From NCBI GenBank assembly GCA_900550165.1, contig URQY01000010.1, forward strand, positions 1 to 60,781: a stretch of DNA of 60,781 nt, in the 5' to 3' direction. The position numbers were made by a program, and so were the translations under genes. This document shows, piece by piece, positions 24,814-34,299 of the stretch. Origin of the DNA: an uncultured Eubacteriales bacterium (GTDB taxonomy: Bacteria > Bacillota > Clostridia > Oscillospirales > Oscillospiraceae). Position 1 is the first letter of the stretch; each line of letters opens with the position of its first letter. Under the pieces are notes generated by a model that was not told the origin of the DNA, did not search any database, and saw only the letters and a program-made list of their open reading frames with translations.

Positions 24814-25367
24814 TGATTTACCTTCAGCTCTTCTGGGAGTTTTTCAAAACCGGCCTTTTTGCTGTCGGCGGCGGCATGGCCACGCTCCCGTTCCTCTACG
24901 ACATGGCCGATAAGACCGGCTGGTTCACCCGCACGCAGCTTGCCGATATGATCGCGGTCTCCGAATCCACCCCCGGTCCCATCGGCGTCAACATGGCGAC
25001 CTATGTGGGTTATCTGACAAAGGGTGTGCCTGGCGCCATTACAGCAACGATTGGCCTTGTCGCGCCGAGCATCATCATTATTTTGATCGTCGCGGCCTTT
25101 TTGGAGGCCTTCCGCAGCAGCAAGTATGTCGGCGGCGCGTTTTACGGTCTGCGCCCCGCGTCCACCGCGCTCATCACCGCGGCAGGCCTCGTCGTGGTGA
25201 AGGAGACGTTCATGGTGTCCGGCGGCTTTTTCTGGCAGGGACTGATCCTCGCTGCCGTGATCCTCGTCCTGACGAATTTTGTCAAAAAGACGAAGGGCTG
25301 GCATCCGATCGTGTTCATCGGGCTTTCTGCGCTTGTGGGCGTTGTGTTCCGGTTTGCGGGCGCGTAA
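24810..25367 (+). CDS. chrA: ChrA-type chromate transporter, second half
   Basis: A 185-residue partner of the preceding CHR domain. AVGGGMATLPFLYDMA and SESTPGPIGVNMATYVGY are the matching CHR motifs. Translation is coupled through the ATGA overlap. A strong terminator follows the stop. Confidence 0.9.
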   Translation: MMIYLQLFWEFFKTGLFAVGGGMATLPFLYDMADKTGWFTRTQLADMIAVSESTPGPIGVNMATYVGYLTKGVPGAITATIGLVAPSIIIILIVAAFLEAFRSSKYVGGAFYGLRPASTALITAAGLVVVKETFMVSGGFFWQGLILAAVILVLTNFVKKTKGWHPIVFIGLSALVGVVFRFAGA

Positions 25368-25374
25368 GAGCTTC

Positions 25375-25412
25375 AAAAAAAGAAGAGCGGCGCAATGCTG
25401 CTCTTCTTTTTT
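25375..25412. terminator. Bidirectional terminator between chrA and udk
   Basis: A-run, GAAGAGC...GCTCTTC stem, T-run. It can end the chrA transcript and, on the other strand, the udk transcript. Confidence 0.92.
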
Positions 25413-25421
25413 ATCTCTGCG

Positions 25422-26032
25422 TCAATCCGCTGAGGCGATGTGGCTGGCGATGCGCTGCATGATCATGTCGAGCGCGACCAAGTTGTGCCCGCCCTCGAGC
25501 ACGATGATGTCGGCGTATTTGCGGCTCGGCTCGACGAACTGCTCGTGCATGGGCTTGACGGTCGTCAAATACTGCGTGATGACACTCTCGAGCGTGCGGC
25601 CGCGGTCGCGCACGTCGCACGGCGCAGGATGCGCACGTCGGCGTCGGTCTCGACGAAGATCTTGATATCGAGCATTTCGCGCAGGCGCGGATCCTGGAAG
25701 ATAAGGATGCCCTCGACGATGACGACCTTGCTCGGCTGAATGAGTTCGGTCTCCTCCGTGCGCTGGTGGTCTGCGTAGGAATAGACGGGGCAGCGGATGG
25801 CCTTGCCCGCCTTGAGTTCCTTGAGCTGCTCGACCATGAGGTCGGTCTCAAAGGCGTCGGGATGGTCATAGTTCTGCTTGCAGCGCTCTTCGAAGGGCCT
25901 GTCCTGATATTTATAATAGCTGTCGTGATGGACGACGCTGATATCGTCGCCGAAGTGCTGCTTTAAGTGCTCGGTGAGCGTCGTTTTGCCCGAGCCGGTA
26001 CCGCCCGCAATGCCAATGAAGATGGTATTCAT
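25422..26032 (-). pseudogene. udk: Uridine kinase, broken by a frameshift
   Basis: Udk phosphorylates uridine and cytidine. The first part reads correctly from ATG at 26032 (CGGAGGATG upstream): P-loop GIAGGTGSGKTTL, HHDSYYKYQDRPFEER, then ETDADVRILRR. After this, near 25615-25625, the frame changes; the remainder (DRGRTLESVITQYLTTVKPM ... EGGHNLVALDMI) continues in another frame to the stop at 25422. Intact Udk has RR-x-x-RD-V here, so about seven bases (7, or 1 or 4 in the same phase) seem to be missing. The unshifted frame ends at 25565, losing the C-terminal third. It is either a true pseudogene or an assembly error. Confidence 0.85.
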
Positions 26033-26132
26033 CGCGCATCCTCCGTGTGTCGTATTTTCTCTTATTATAGGGGCGGCGCGCGGGAAAAGCAAGGGCACGG
26101 CGGACGGCGCAGCAAAATTTTGCGCCTTACGG

Positions 26133-26161
26133 TTGACGCGGCGCGAAAAAGAAAGTATTAT
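26133..26161 (+). promoter_or_regulatory. Promoter of the zinc-ribbon gene
   Basis: TTGACG (26133-26138), 17 bp, TATTAT (26156-26161). Confidence 0.75.
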
Positions 26162-26229
26162 GTAAAGGAACGGCGCGCTGTCCGCGCCGGAGCGAGCAAT
26201 TACTTGTGAAAAAAGAAAGGAGCGGCGCT

Positions 26230-26922
26230 ATGGATCTTGTCAAATGTCCGCGCTGCGGTGAAGAATATTCCCCCAGCTATCGCAGATGTCCCTTCTGTGA
26301 GGAGGGAGACCATCCCCGTAAGATCAGCAAGCACAGCGGCGCGGGAAAGGGCGGCCGCCGTGTTTCCGATAAAAAGCAGACGCATTCCGCCCGCGGCGCT
26401 ATGGCCGCGGTGCTTGTGGTCGTGCTGCTGCTTCTGAGCTGGTCGCTCTTCGGCGACAAGATCGTCGCCAAGCTGGGGCCTGCCGACAACGGCGATACCC
26501 CCGGCGTGCAGGATGATGTCAGCACGCCCGACGACGGCAATACGGACGCAAGCGACCCGAACGCCGGCGAAGAGCCGAACGTGACTGACCCGACGGGCGA
26601 CGGCACGGTTCCCGCCGATCCCGGCACCACCACGACTCCCGCCACCCCGACGGTGGACGCCTCGGCCCTGAGCATCAAGACGAACGTCGGCACGACGCTG
26701 CCTAAGGACGTGAGCGGCAACTTCGACTGCACCATCAAGGCGAGCGAGAGCATCCGCCTGAGCGTTTCCGGCACGGACGCTGCCGCTGCCTGGGCGGTGG
26801 CGGATGCAAGCGTTCTGTCCATTTCGGCAGACGGCACCATCTCGCCCATCAAGGCAGGCACCACGACCGTGACGGCCACGGTCGGCGGCGCGGTGCTGAC
26901 GATCACGGTGCGCATCAAGTAA
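26230..26922 (+). CDS. Zinc-ribbon, membrane and Ig-like protein
   Basis: A 230-residue protein of unusual layout. A rubredoxin-like zinc ribbon comes first (CPRCGEEYSPSYRRCPFC, about 6-23), then a basic linker, one transmembrane helix (about 58-77, AAVLVVVLLLLSWSLF), an Asp/Thr/Pro-rich spacer (about 85-150) and a C-terminal Big2-like Ig domain (WAVADASVLSISADGTISPI, then GTTTVTATVGG). The ribbon would be cytoplasmic and the Ig domain outside. The start at 26230 has AAAGGAG seven bases upstream; a GTG at 26206 lacks one. Function unknown; perhaps a surface-anchored sensor or scaffold. Confidence 0.82.
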   Translation: MDLVKCPRCGEEYSPSYRRCPFCEEGDHPRKISKHSGAGKGGRRVSDKKQTHSARGAMAAVLVVVLLLLSWSLFGDKIVAKLGPADNGDTPGVQDDVSTPDDGNTDASDPNAGEEPNVTDPTGDGTVPADPGTTTTPATPTVDASALSIKTNVGTTLPKDVSGNFDCTIKASESIRLSVSGTDAAAAWAVADASVLSISADGTISPIKAGTTTVTATVGGAVLTITVRIK

Positions 26923-26924
26923 AG

Positions 26925-26957
26925 AAAAAAGAACGACCGGGGGGTCGTTCTTTTTTT
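26925..26957 (+). terminator. Terminator after the zinc-ribbon gene
   Basis: GAACGACC-gggg-GGTCGTTC flanked by A6 and T7. Confidence 0.92.
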
Positions 26958-26978
26958 GCGCAAATGGGGCGGCTTTCC

Positions 26979-27007
26979 TTGCAAGGCCTGTCTGCCTGTG
27001 CTACAAT
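26979..27007 (+). promoter_or_regulatory. Promoter of the ABC exporter operon
   Basis: TTGCAA (26979-26984), 17 bp, TACAAT (27002-27007). It lies 35 bases before the start codon at 27042. Confidence 0.75.
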
Positions 27008-27041
27008 TACCTTGAATCCGTATATGCAGGGGTAAGACAAC

Positions 27042-28796
27042 ATGACGACCCGCGATTTCCAGACCAGAAAACCACTTTCCATCCTCCTTTCGTACTTCAA
27101 GCCACACCGCGGCCTGTTTATTTTGGACCTTGTCTGCGCGACCGTTGTTGCGCTCATCGACCTCGCCTTTCCGCTTGTGACACGACGATCGATGTACGAT
27201 CTTTTGCCCAACCAGCAGTATCAGACGTTTTTTCTCGTGATGGCGGCGATGATGGCGGCCTTCCTTGTGCGCGCGCTTTTGTACTATGTCATCGCCTATT
27301 GGGGCCACACCTTCGGCATTCTGGTGGAAGCCGATATCCGGCGTGACCTCTTCACCCATGTGCAGGAGCTGGACGTCAGCTTTTTTGACCACAACCGCAC
27401 GGGCCAGCTCATGAGCAGGCTGACGAGCGATCTCTTCGAGATCACGGAGCTCGCTCACCACGGGCCGGAGGACCTGCTCATCTCGACGCTCACCATCCTC
27501 GGCGCGCTCGGCATCATGGCCTCCATCGAGTGGCGGCTGACGCTCGTCGTGGCGTGCATCCTGCCGGTATTCCTGCTTGCGATCATGTCCCGCCGCCGCA
27601 GGATGGGCGCGGCCTCGCGCAACGAAAAGCAGAAGACTGCCGCCATCAATGTCGGCATCGAGTCCTCGCTTTCCGGCGTCCGCACGGCGCGCGCCTTTGC
27701 CAACGAATCGGCGGAGATCGACAAGTTCAATGCCGCAAATGAGGAATTCAAGGTCTCCAAGCGCGCCTTCCACCATGAGATGGGCGTCTTCAACGCGACG
27801 ATGGAGTTTTTTATGACGCTGCTCTCCGCCGCCGTCATCACGGTGGGCGGCTATCTCATCATGCGCGGCGAGATGAACTATATCGACCTCATCACCTTTT
27901 CGCTCTATATCACGACCTTCATCAGCCCCGTGCGGAAGCTTGCAAACTTCTCCGAAATTTTTGCGCGCGGCTTTGCCGGCGTGGAGCGCTTTGTCGCGCT
28001 GATGCGCGTTGAGCCAAAGCTCAAGGATGCGCTGGATGCAAGCGAGCTGAAAAACTGCCGCGGCGAGATCAACGTCGACCATGTGAGCTTTACCTACGAT
28101 GCCGAGGAGACCGACGGCGTGCTGCATGACGTGAGCGTGCACATCGCGCCGGGCGAGGTCATCGCCATCGTGGGACCCTCCGGCGGCGGCAAATCGACGC
28201 TCTGCCAGCTCATCCCCCGCTTTTACGAGGTGAGCGACGGCGCCATCCGCGTTGACGGGACCGACGTACGCGCCCTCACGCAGGCCTCGCTGCACCGCGC
28301 CATCGGCATCGTGCAGCAGGATGTGTTCCTCTTTGCCGATACCGTGCGCGAAAACATCCGCTACGGCCGTCCCGACGCGACGGACGAGGAGATCGTCGAG
28401 GCGGCGAAGCGCGCGGAGATCTACGACGATATCATGGCCATGCCGCAGGGGTTTGACACCTACGTCGGCGAGCGCGGCACGATGCTCTCCGGCGGGCAGA
28501 AGCAGCGCGTGTCCATCGCGCGCATTTTCCTCAAAAACCCGCCGATCCTCATCCTGGACGAGGCGACGAGCGCGCTCGACAGCGTGACGGAAGTCAGGAT
28601 CCAGCACGCCTTCGACGAGCTCTCGCGCGGGCGCACGACGCTTATCATCGCGCACCGCCTCTCGACCATCCGCTCGGCGGACCGCATCCTCGTCATCGAG
28701 GACGGCCGCATCGCCGAGCAGGGCACGCACGAGGAGCTGCTGGCCAAAAACGGCGAATATGCCGCCCTCTGGCACACGCAGAACGGAGCGGCATGA
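27042..28796 (+). CDS. ABC exporter, fused membrane and ATPase domains
   Basis: A 584-residue half-transporter of the MsbA/BmrA type, expected to work as a homodimer. Six membrane helices span about 15-320. The nucleotide-binding domain has Walker A GPSGGGKST (about 376-384), the Q-loop VQQDVFLF, signature LSGGQKQR (about 482-489), Walker B ILILDEATSALD and the switch His in IIAHRLST. The substrate (drug, lipid or peptide) cannot be inferred. It overlaps the next gene by four bases and heads a likely operon through 31060. Confidence 0.93.
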   Translation: MTTRDFQTRKPLSILLSYFKPHRGLFILDLVCATVVALIDLAFPLVTRRSMYDLLPNQQYQTFFLVMAAMMAAFLVRALLYYVIAYWGHTFGILVEADIRRDLFTHVQELDVSFFDHNRTGQLMSRLTSDLFEITELAHHGPEDLLISTLTILGALGIMASIEWRLTLVVACILPVFLLAIMSRRRRMGAASRNEKQKTAAINVGIESSLSGVRTARAFANESAEIDKFNAANEEFKVSKRAFHHEMGVFNATMEFFMTLLSAAVITVGGYLIMRGEMNYIDLITFSLYITTFISPVRKLANFSEIFARGFAGVERFVALMRVEPKLKDALDASELKNCRGEINVDHVSFTYDAEETDGVLHDVSVHIAPGEVIAIVGPSGGGKSTLCQLIPRFYEVSDGAIRVDGTDVRALTQASLHRAIGIVQQDVFLFADTVRENIRYGRPDATDEEIVEAAKRAEIYDDIMAMPQGFDTYVGERGTMLSGGQKQRVSIARIFLKNPPILILDEATSALDSVTEVRIQHAFDELSRGRTTLIIAHRLSTIRSADRILVIEDGRIAEQGTHEELLAKNGEYAALWHTQNGAA

Positions 28797-29584
28797 TGGA
28801 CAGACGACAGCTTTTGGACCGGGTCGCGCAAAGCGGCGAGGAGCGCATCCTGTTGGCGCACATCCTCGATAAATGCGAGCAGAGCCGGCAGCGCAACATC
28901 CCCGCGGCGACGGATTTTTTGAGCCCTGCCGAGCAGCGCGCGGCGCAGGACCTGCTGCACGCCGCCGCCATTCACGAGGGCTACGCCTTTTGCGGCGGTT
29001 ATGAGCGCGCGGAGCGGAAAATGCTCTTTTTCCTGTCCGACTGGCAGGAGGAAGCGGACGAGGACGAATATATGACGGCGCTGCGCTGCACCTACCGAAG
29101 GGAAGACACGCTGACGCACCGTGACTTTTTGGGCTCGCTGATGGCACAGGGCATCACGCGCGAAAAGCTCGGCGACATTCTCGTCTCGGAGGGCGCGTGC
29201 GATCTGATCGTTTCGCGCGACATCGCGCTGTATCTGCTGCAAAATGTGACGGGCGCGGGGCGGGTGAAGCTCTTACTCAGCGAGATCGAGCTTTCCGGAC
29301 TGAACGTTCCTGAGCTGAAGGTCAGGGAGATCCGGGACACGGTCTCGACGCTGCGGCTCGACGCTGTGGCGGCGAGCGGCTTTTCGATGAGCCGCGGCAA
29401 GGCGCAGGAGCTCATCTCCTCCGGCCGCGTGCAGCTCAATCACCGCGAAACGCTCAAGAGCGACGCCCCCGTTGCGCAGGGAGATGTGATCTCTGCCCGC
29501 GGACTGGGGAAATTCGAGGTCGCCGAGGTCGGCGGCCTGAGCAAAAAAGGAAGAACGGCGCTTTTGCTGCGCCGATACCTGTAA
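28793..29584 (+). CDS. YlmH-like S4-domain RNA-binding protein
   Basis: A 263-residue protein with the YlmH layout: a helical N-terminal part, a middle domain (SLMAQGITREKLGDILV) and a C-terminal S4 RNA-binding domain (about 185-240, DAVAASGFSMSRGKAQELI then SSGRVQLNH). YlmH-type proteins act on stalled 50S-peptidyl-tRNA complexes in ribosome quality control and are often encoded near division genes. Here the gene is coupled by ATGA to an ABC exporter instead. Two ATGs (28793, 28796) are equally good. Confidence 0.85.
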   Translation: MMDRRQLLDRVAQSGEERILLAHILDKCEQSRQRNIPAATDFLSPAEQRAAQDLLHAAAIHEGYAFCGGYERAERKMLFFLSDWQEEADEDEYMTALRCTYRREDTLTHRDFLGSLMAQGITREKLGDILVSEGACDLIVSRDIALYLLQNVTGAGRVKLLLSEIELSGLNVPELKVREIRDTVSTLRLDAVAASGFSMSRGKAQELISSGRVQLNHRETLKSDAPVAQGDVISARGLGKFEVAEVGGLSKKGRTALLLRRYL

Positions 29585-29597
29585 GGAGAAGAAGCAT

Positions 29598-29849
29598 ATG
29601 ACGATGGATGAAAAGATCGCGCGCATCAACGCGCTGGCGCACAAGGCCAAGGCCGAGGGCCTGACCGACGAGGAAAAGGAGGAGCAGGCGCGCCTGCGCC
29701 GCGACTATATCAACTCGGTGAAGGCAAACCTCAGATCCCAGCTCAATACGCTCTATGTGCTGGATGAAAAGACGGGCAAAAAGACGAAGATCGTCGACTT
29801 TGAACGCGAGCGCGCCGCGAGAGCGGGCAAGAAAAAGGAGAAGAACTGA
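29598..29849 (+). CDS. DUF896 protein (YnzC-like)
   Basis: An 83-residue member of the DUF896 (YnzC/UPF0291) family: KIARINALAHKAKAEGLTDEE and RLRRDYINSVKANLRSQL are the family's two conserved helices. Small, charged and cytoplasmic, with no defined biochemical role. GGAGAAG stands before the ATG. It overlaps the next gene by one base. Confidence 0.9.
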   Translation: MTMDEKIARINALAHKAKAEGLTDEEKEEQARLRRDYINSVKANLRSQLNTLYVLDEKTGKKTKIVDFERERAARAGKKKEKN

Positions 29850-31060
29850 TGAGCAAGGATTTTGAATACGATCCCGAGACCGGCTCGTTCCGCTTTGATG
29901 AGGGCGGCGCATCCAAAAAGAAGGACAACGTGGATATCGGCGGCTGGATCCTGATTGCGGCGCTGTTTATGATCTGGTGGCCGCTGGGCTTGATTGCGCT
30001 GCTTTCTAAGCTTTCCGACAAGCCGAAAAAGACGAGCGCGCCGAAGGGTGGTATGCGCACGTCCACAAGTCCGAACGCGAATGTCACCTCCCGCAGCAAA
30101 GCGGAAAAAACCGTGGTAAAAACAGCGAAGCAGATGAACCGCGCGCCGAAGACTTCCGACAAGACCGCGCGCACGCTGATGATCATCGGCGGCATCATCG
30201 CCGTGGCCGTCGGCAGCGGATTGATTTCGGATATCGGCGAGATCATCGGCTACGGCTGGTATTCCTACATGGCGGAGGATATCCTCTCCGAGTGCGGCTT
30301 CCTTGCCGGCGGTATCGCGATGTTCGCCGCCGGGCAGCGGATGAAGCGCCGCAGCGCGCGTATCGCCCGCTATCTTGCCGTGATGGGCAAGCGCAGCCAC
30401 ATCAGCGTGGATGAGCTTTGCACCGTGACGGGGAAGAGCCGCAAGAAGGTCGAGGGCGACCTTAACTATATGGTCGAAAAGGGACTGCTCGGCACGGGCG
30501 CGTACTTAGACAGCGGCCGCGGCATTTTCTTCCGCAGCGCCGACGCCTTTGCCGACTACGCAAACGAGACGGTGAAAAAGGAAAACGTCACGCCCAAGGA
30601 GGCGAACGAGGGCTATGCGGGCGCGCTGCGCGCCATCCGCTCGGCCAACGACCGCATCGCCGACCCCGTGCTGAGCGAGAAGATCGACCACCTGGAGACT
30701 GTCGCGGGCAAGATCTTCCGCGAGGTGGAGCAGCATCCGGAAAAGCAGCAGCAGGCCGCGACATTTTTGAACTACTACCTGCCCACGACCCTGAAGCTGC
30801 TCGACAGCTATGCAAAGTTCGAGGAGGCAGGCATCGAGGGTGAGAATCTCTCCCGCGCGCAGGAGCGCATCGAAGAGACGATGGACGCGCTCATCAAAGG
30901 CTTTGACAAGCAGCTCGACGACCTGTATCGCAACGAGGCAATGGATATCGACAGCGATATCCGCGTGATGGAGAATATGCTCCGCCGTGACACGGCGAGC
31001 GTGGAGGATGACTTCGGCATCGGCGGCGCGGCGGTCCAGCACGCGCCGGACGAGGAATAA
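29849..31060 (+). CDS. XpaC-like protein with membrane helices
   Basis: A 403-residue protein that matches the XpaC family (5-bromo-4-chloroindolyl phosphate hydrolysis protein) in its C-terminal half: four-helix pattern with KIDHLETVAGKIFREVEQHP, then FLNYYLPTTLKLLDSY and IEETMDALIKGFDKQLDDLY. Ahead of it are two or three membrane segments (about 32-52, 110-128 and 145-160) and a winged-helix-like stretch (KRSHISVDELCTVTGKSRK). XpaC often pairs with TelA, but no telA is next to it. True function is unknown. Confidence 0.78.
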   Translation: MSKDFEYDPETGSFRFDEGGASKKKDNVDIGGWILIAALFMIWWPLGLIALLSKLSDKPKKTSAPKGGMRTSTSPNANVTSRSKAEKTVVKTAKQMNRAPKTSDKTARTLMIIGGIIAVAVGSGLISDIGEIIGYGWYSYMAEDILSECGFLAGGIAMFAAGQRMKRRSARIARYLAVMGKRSHISVDELCTVTGKSRKKVEGDLNYMVEKGLLGTGAYLDSGRGIFFRSADAFADYANETVKKENVTPKEANEGYAGALRAIRSANDRIADPVLSEKIDHLETVAGKIFREVEQHPEKQQQAATFLNYYLPTTLKLLDSYAKFEEAGIEGENLSRAQERIEETMDALIKGFDKQLDDLYRNEAMDIDSDIRVMENMLRRDTASVEDDFGIGGAAVQHAPDEE

Positions 31061-31128
31061 GACGGCGGAACTCGACCGGGTGCGCGCTGCACGCTGTGCT
31101 ATGGTAGGGAAAAGCAAAGGAGATGGGC

Positions 31129-33057
31129 ATGAAGGGGACGGACAAACGATTTGATGCCGGGGCCTTTTTCGGCGGCACGGACAGCGAGGCCTACCGCTTC
31201 CTCGGCGCGCACTGCACGCGCCGGGAGGGGGAGGACGGCTATGTTTTCCGCGTCTGGGCGCCGAATGCTGCGCGTGTTTCCGTTGTGGGCGATTTCTGCG
31301 GCTGGGACGCGGGCGCGTATCCGATGGCACGCAATGCGTTCGGCCTGTGGGAGCGCTTTATCCCCGGCTTGCAGAGGTTCGACGCCTATAAGTACGCCGT
31401 GAGCTCCGCGCAGGGGAAAACGGTGCTCAAGGCAGACCCCTACGCCCTCCACGCAGAGACCCGTCCGGGCACGGCCAGTAAGCTCTACGATCTGCCGGAC
31501 TATCGCTGGGGGGACGGAGCGTGGCGCGCGAGCCGCGCCTCCGCGCCCATCGACCGCTCGCCGCTCAACATCTACGAGGTTCATCTCGGCTCGTGGAAAA
31601 AACGCGAAAACGGCGATTTTTACGACTACCGTTCGCTTGCGCATGAGCTGGCGGATTACGTGTCGGAGCTTGGCTGCAACTGCGTCGAGCTCATGCCCGT
31701 GACCGAGTATCCGCTCGACGATTCCTGGGGCTACCAGTGCACCGGCTACTTTGCCGCGACCTCGCGCTATGGTACGCCCGAGGACTTCATGTATTTTGTC
31801 GACCGCCTGCACCAAAAGGGCATTTCCGTCATTTTAGACTGGGTGCCGTCGCACTTCTGCAAGGACGCGCACGGCCTCATCGACTTTGACGGCACGCCCT
31901 GCTACGAGTACGCCGACCCCAATAAGCGCGAGCACGCGGGCTGGGGCACGCGCGTTTTCGACTACGGCCGCGGCGAGGTGCGCAGCTTCCTGCTCTCCTC
32001 CGCCGCTTTCTGGCTGCGGGAGTTTCATCTGGACGGCCTGCGCGTGGACGCGGTGGCGTCCATGCTCTACCTCGACTACGGGCGCGAGGACGGGAACTGG
32101 ACGCGCAACCGAAACGGCGGGCGCGAGAATCTCGAGGCCATCGATTTTCTGCGCGCGCTGAACAAGACCGCCTATGCCATCGACCCCAATGTGCTGATGG
32201 TGGCGGAGGAGTCGACCGCGTGGCCGCTCGTCACGCGCCCGCCGCAGGACGGCGGCCTCGGCTTCACGCTCAAGTGGAACATGGGCTGGATGAACGATAT
32301 GTGCCACTACCTGAAGCTCGACCCGTGGTTCCGCCAGTACCACCATAAAGACATCACCTTTTCGCTGATGTATGCCTTTTCAGAGAATTTCGTCCTGCCC
32401 ATCTCGCACGACGAGGTCGTACACATGAAGGGTTCGCTTCGCGGCAAGATGCCGGGCGACGACTGGCAGCAGCTTGCGGGCGTGCGCGCGTTCACGGCGT
32501 ACCTGCTCGCCCATCCGGGGAAAAAGCTCACCTTCATGGGCGCGGAGCTGGGACAGTGGCACGAGTGGGATTTTGCCTCTCAGCTCGACTGGTACCTGCT
32601 CGAAAACAGAGAAAATCAGCAGATGCAGCGGTTTTTCAAGGAAATCAACCGCTTTTACTTATCGCAAAGCCCCCTGTGGGACATCGACTTTTCATGGGAA
32701 GGCTTTGAATGGCTCGTCGCCGACGACAACCACAACAATGTCGTCGTCTTCCTCCGGCGCGACCGGGAGGGCCGCGCGCTCATCGCGGCGGTCAACTTTT
32801 CGCCCATCGGTCAGGGGGATTACCGCTTCGGCGTGCCGCCGAAGAAGACGTACCGCGAGGTGTTCAGCACCGACTTGCCGGAATACGGCGGCACGGGCGA
32901 CTGGCGCAACGAAAAATCTATCGAGGTCCTGCCCATTCCCTCGCACGGGCGGGAACAGTCCCTTTGCGTGAAGCTCCCGCCGCTCGGCGCGGCGTTTTTC
33001 GCAGGCGAGGGCGAATGGGAGAGCAGAGAAAAAACGACCGAGCCGTCCGGGGTGTGA
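31129..33057 (+). CDS. glgB: 1,4-alpha-glucan branching enzyme
   Basis: A 642-residue GH13 branching enzyme that makes alpha-1,6 branches in glycogen. A CBM48 domain (FRVWAPNAARVSVVGDFCGW, about 36-55) is followed by the TIM barrel with the nucleophile Asp in DGLRVDAVASM (about residue 306), general acid Glu in VAEESTAW (about 359) and ISHDEVVH (His-Asp). It is shorter at the N-terminus than the E. coli enzyme, as is common in Firmicutes. ATG 31129 gives AAAGGAG a six-base spacing; ATG 31123 would have none. First of glgBCDAP. Confidence 0.95.
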   Translation: MKGTDKRFDAGAFFGGTDSEAYRFLGAHCTRREGEDGYVFRVWAPNAARVSVVGDFCGWDAGAYPMARNAFGLWERFIPGLQRFDAYKYAVSSAQGKTVLKADPYALHAETRPGTASKLYDLPDYRWGDGAWRASRASAPIDRSPLNIYEVHLGSWKKRENGDFYDYRSLAHELADYVSELGCNCVELMPVTEYPLDDSWGYQCTGYFAATSRYGTPEDFMYFVDRLHQKGISVILDWVPSHFCKDAHGLIDFDGTPCYEYADPNKREHAGWGTRVFDYGRGEVRSFLLSSAAFWLREFHLDGLRVDAVASMLYLDYGREDGNWTRNRNGGRENLEAIDFLRALNKTAYAIDPNVLMVAEESTAWPLVTRPPQDGGLGFTLKWNMGWMNDMCHYLKLDPWFRQYHHKDITFSLMYAFSENFVLPISHDEVVHMKGSLRGKMPGDDWQQLAGVRAFTAYLLAHPGKKLTFMGAELGQWHEWDFASQLDWYLLENRENQQMQRFFKEINRFYLSQSPLWDIDFSWEGFEWLVADDNHNNVVVFLRRDREGRALIAAVNFSPIGQGDYRFGVPPKKTYREVFSTDLPEYGGTGDWRNEKSIEVLPIPSHGREQSLCVKLPPLGAAFFAGEGEWESREKTTEPSGV

Positions 33058-33090
33058 CCGGACGAGAAAAACAAGGAGGAGAGAACAAGC

Positions 33091-34299
33091 GTGAAGAAGG
33101 AATGTATCGCCATGCTGCTGGCCGGCGGGCAGGGCAGCAGGCTCTATGTGCTCACGGAGAACATGGCAAAGCCCGCCGTGCCGTTCGGCGGCAAGTTCCG
33201 CATCATCGATTTTCCACTCTCGAACTGCGCCAACGCGGGCATCGATACCGTCGGCGTGCTGACGCAGTACCGCCCGCTGGAGCTCAACCGCTATATCGGC
33301 TCCGGCCAGCCGTGGGACCTTGACCGCGCCGACGGCGGCGTACATATCCTGCCGCCGTATCAGAGTGCGAACGGCGCCTCGTGGTACAAGGGAACGGCGA
33401 ATGCCATCTTCCAGAATATCGGCTTTGTGGATATGTACGACCCCGAGTATGTGCTCATCCTCTCGGGTGACCATATCTACAAGATGAACTACGACAAGAT
33501 GATCGCCCACCACAAAAAGACGGGGGCGGACTGCACCATCTCCGTGATGGAGGTGCCCTGGGAGGATGCGCCGCGCTTTGGCATTATGAACGTGGACGAA
33601 AACGACACGATCACAGAATTTGAGGAAAAGCCCGCGCACCCGAAGAGCAATCTTGCCTCGATGGGCATTTATGTCTTCACGTGGAAGAAGCTGCGCGCCT
33701 ATCTCATCGAGGACGAGAGCGACGAGACGAGCAGCAACGACTTTGGCAAAAATATCATCCCCGCGATGCTCAAAAACGGGGAGAAAATGGCGGCGTACCG
33801 CTTCTCCGGCTACTGGAAGGACGTTGGCACGCTAGACTCTCTTTGGGATGCGAACATGGATATGCTCGCCACCGGCAGCGGGCTGGATCTTCTGGAAAAG
33901 GACTGGCCGATCTACGGCCGCTCTGTCTCCGCGCCGCCGGCATACCTTGGGAAAAACGCGCATGTGGAGCACAGCGTCGTCGCGCGCGGGTGCACGGTCG
34001 AGGGCAAGGCGGAAAACTCCGTCCTCTCCGAGCACTGCACGGTCGAGGAGGGGGCGAGCGTCCAGTATTCGCTCCTGATGCCCGGTGCGGTCGTCAAAAA
34101 GGACGCGCGCGTTGCTTATGCCATCATCGGCGAGAACGGTGTCGTCGGCGAGCACGCCTTTGTCGGCGCGCCGCCCGAGGCGGTGCCGCCGGAGCAGTGG
34201 GGCATCACGGTGCTCGGCCCCGGCGCGGCGGTGGCAGATGACTATGTGCTGCCCGCCAACCGGATGCGCAGCGCGGACGGAAAGGAGACGGTACGATGA
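33091..34299 (+). CDS. glgC: Glucose-1-phosphate adenylyltransferase
   Basis: A 402-residue ADP-glucose pyrophosphorylase supplying the glucosyl donor for glycogen. The nucleotide-binding N-terminus reads MLLAGGQGSRLYVLTENMAK, followed by PAVPFGGKFRIIDF, and LSGDHIYKMNYDKM is the substrate/metal region. A left-handed beta-helix forms the C-terminus. It begins with GTG (GGAGGAG upstream) 33 bases after glgB and overlaps glgD by four bases, so the two subunits are made together. Confidence 0.95.
   Translation: MKKECIAMLLAGGQGSRLYVLTENMAKPAVPFGGKFRIIDFPLSNCANAGIDTVGVLTQYRPLELNRYIGSGQPWDLDRADGGVHILPPYQSANGASWYKGTANAIFQNIGFVDMYDPEYVLILSGDHIYKMNYDKMIAHHKKTGADCTISVMEVPWEDAPRFGIMNVDENDTITEFEEKPAHPKSNLASMGIYVFTWKKLRAYLIEDESDETSSNDFGKNIIPAMLKNGEKMAAYRFSGYWKDVGTLDSLWDANMDMLATGSGLDLLEKDWPIYGRSVSAPPAYLGKNAHVEHSVVARGCTVEGKAENSVLSEHCTVEEGASVQYSLLMPGAVVKKDARVAYAIIGENGVVGEHAFVGAPPEAVPPEQWGITVLGPGAAVADDYVLPANRMRSADGKETVR

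Noticed and set aside
26277..29147. A 956-codon minus-strand frame
   Set aside because: It runs antisense through three well-supported genes and crosses terminators and a promoter; codon composition is that of a shadow.
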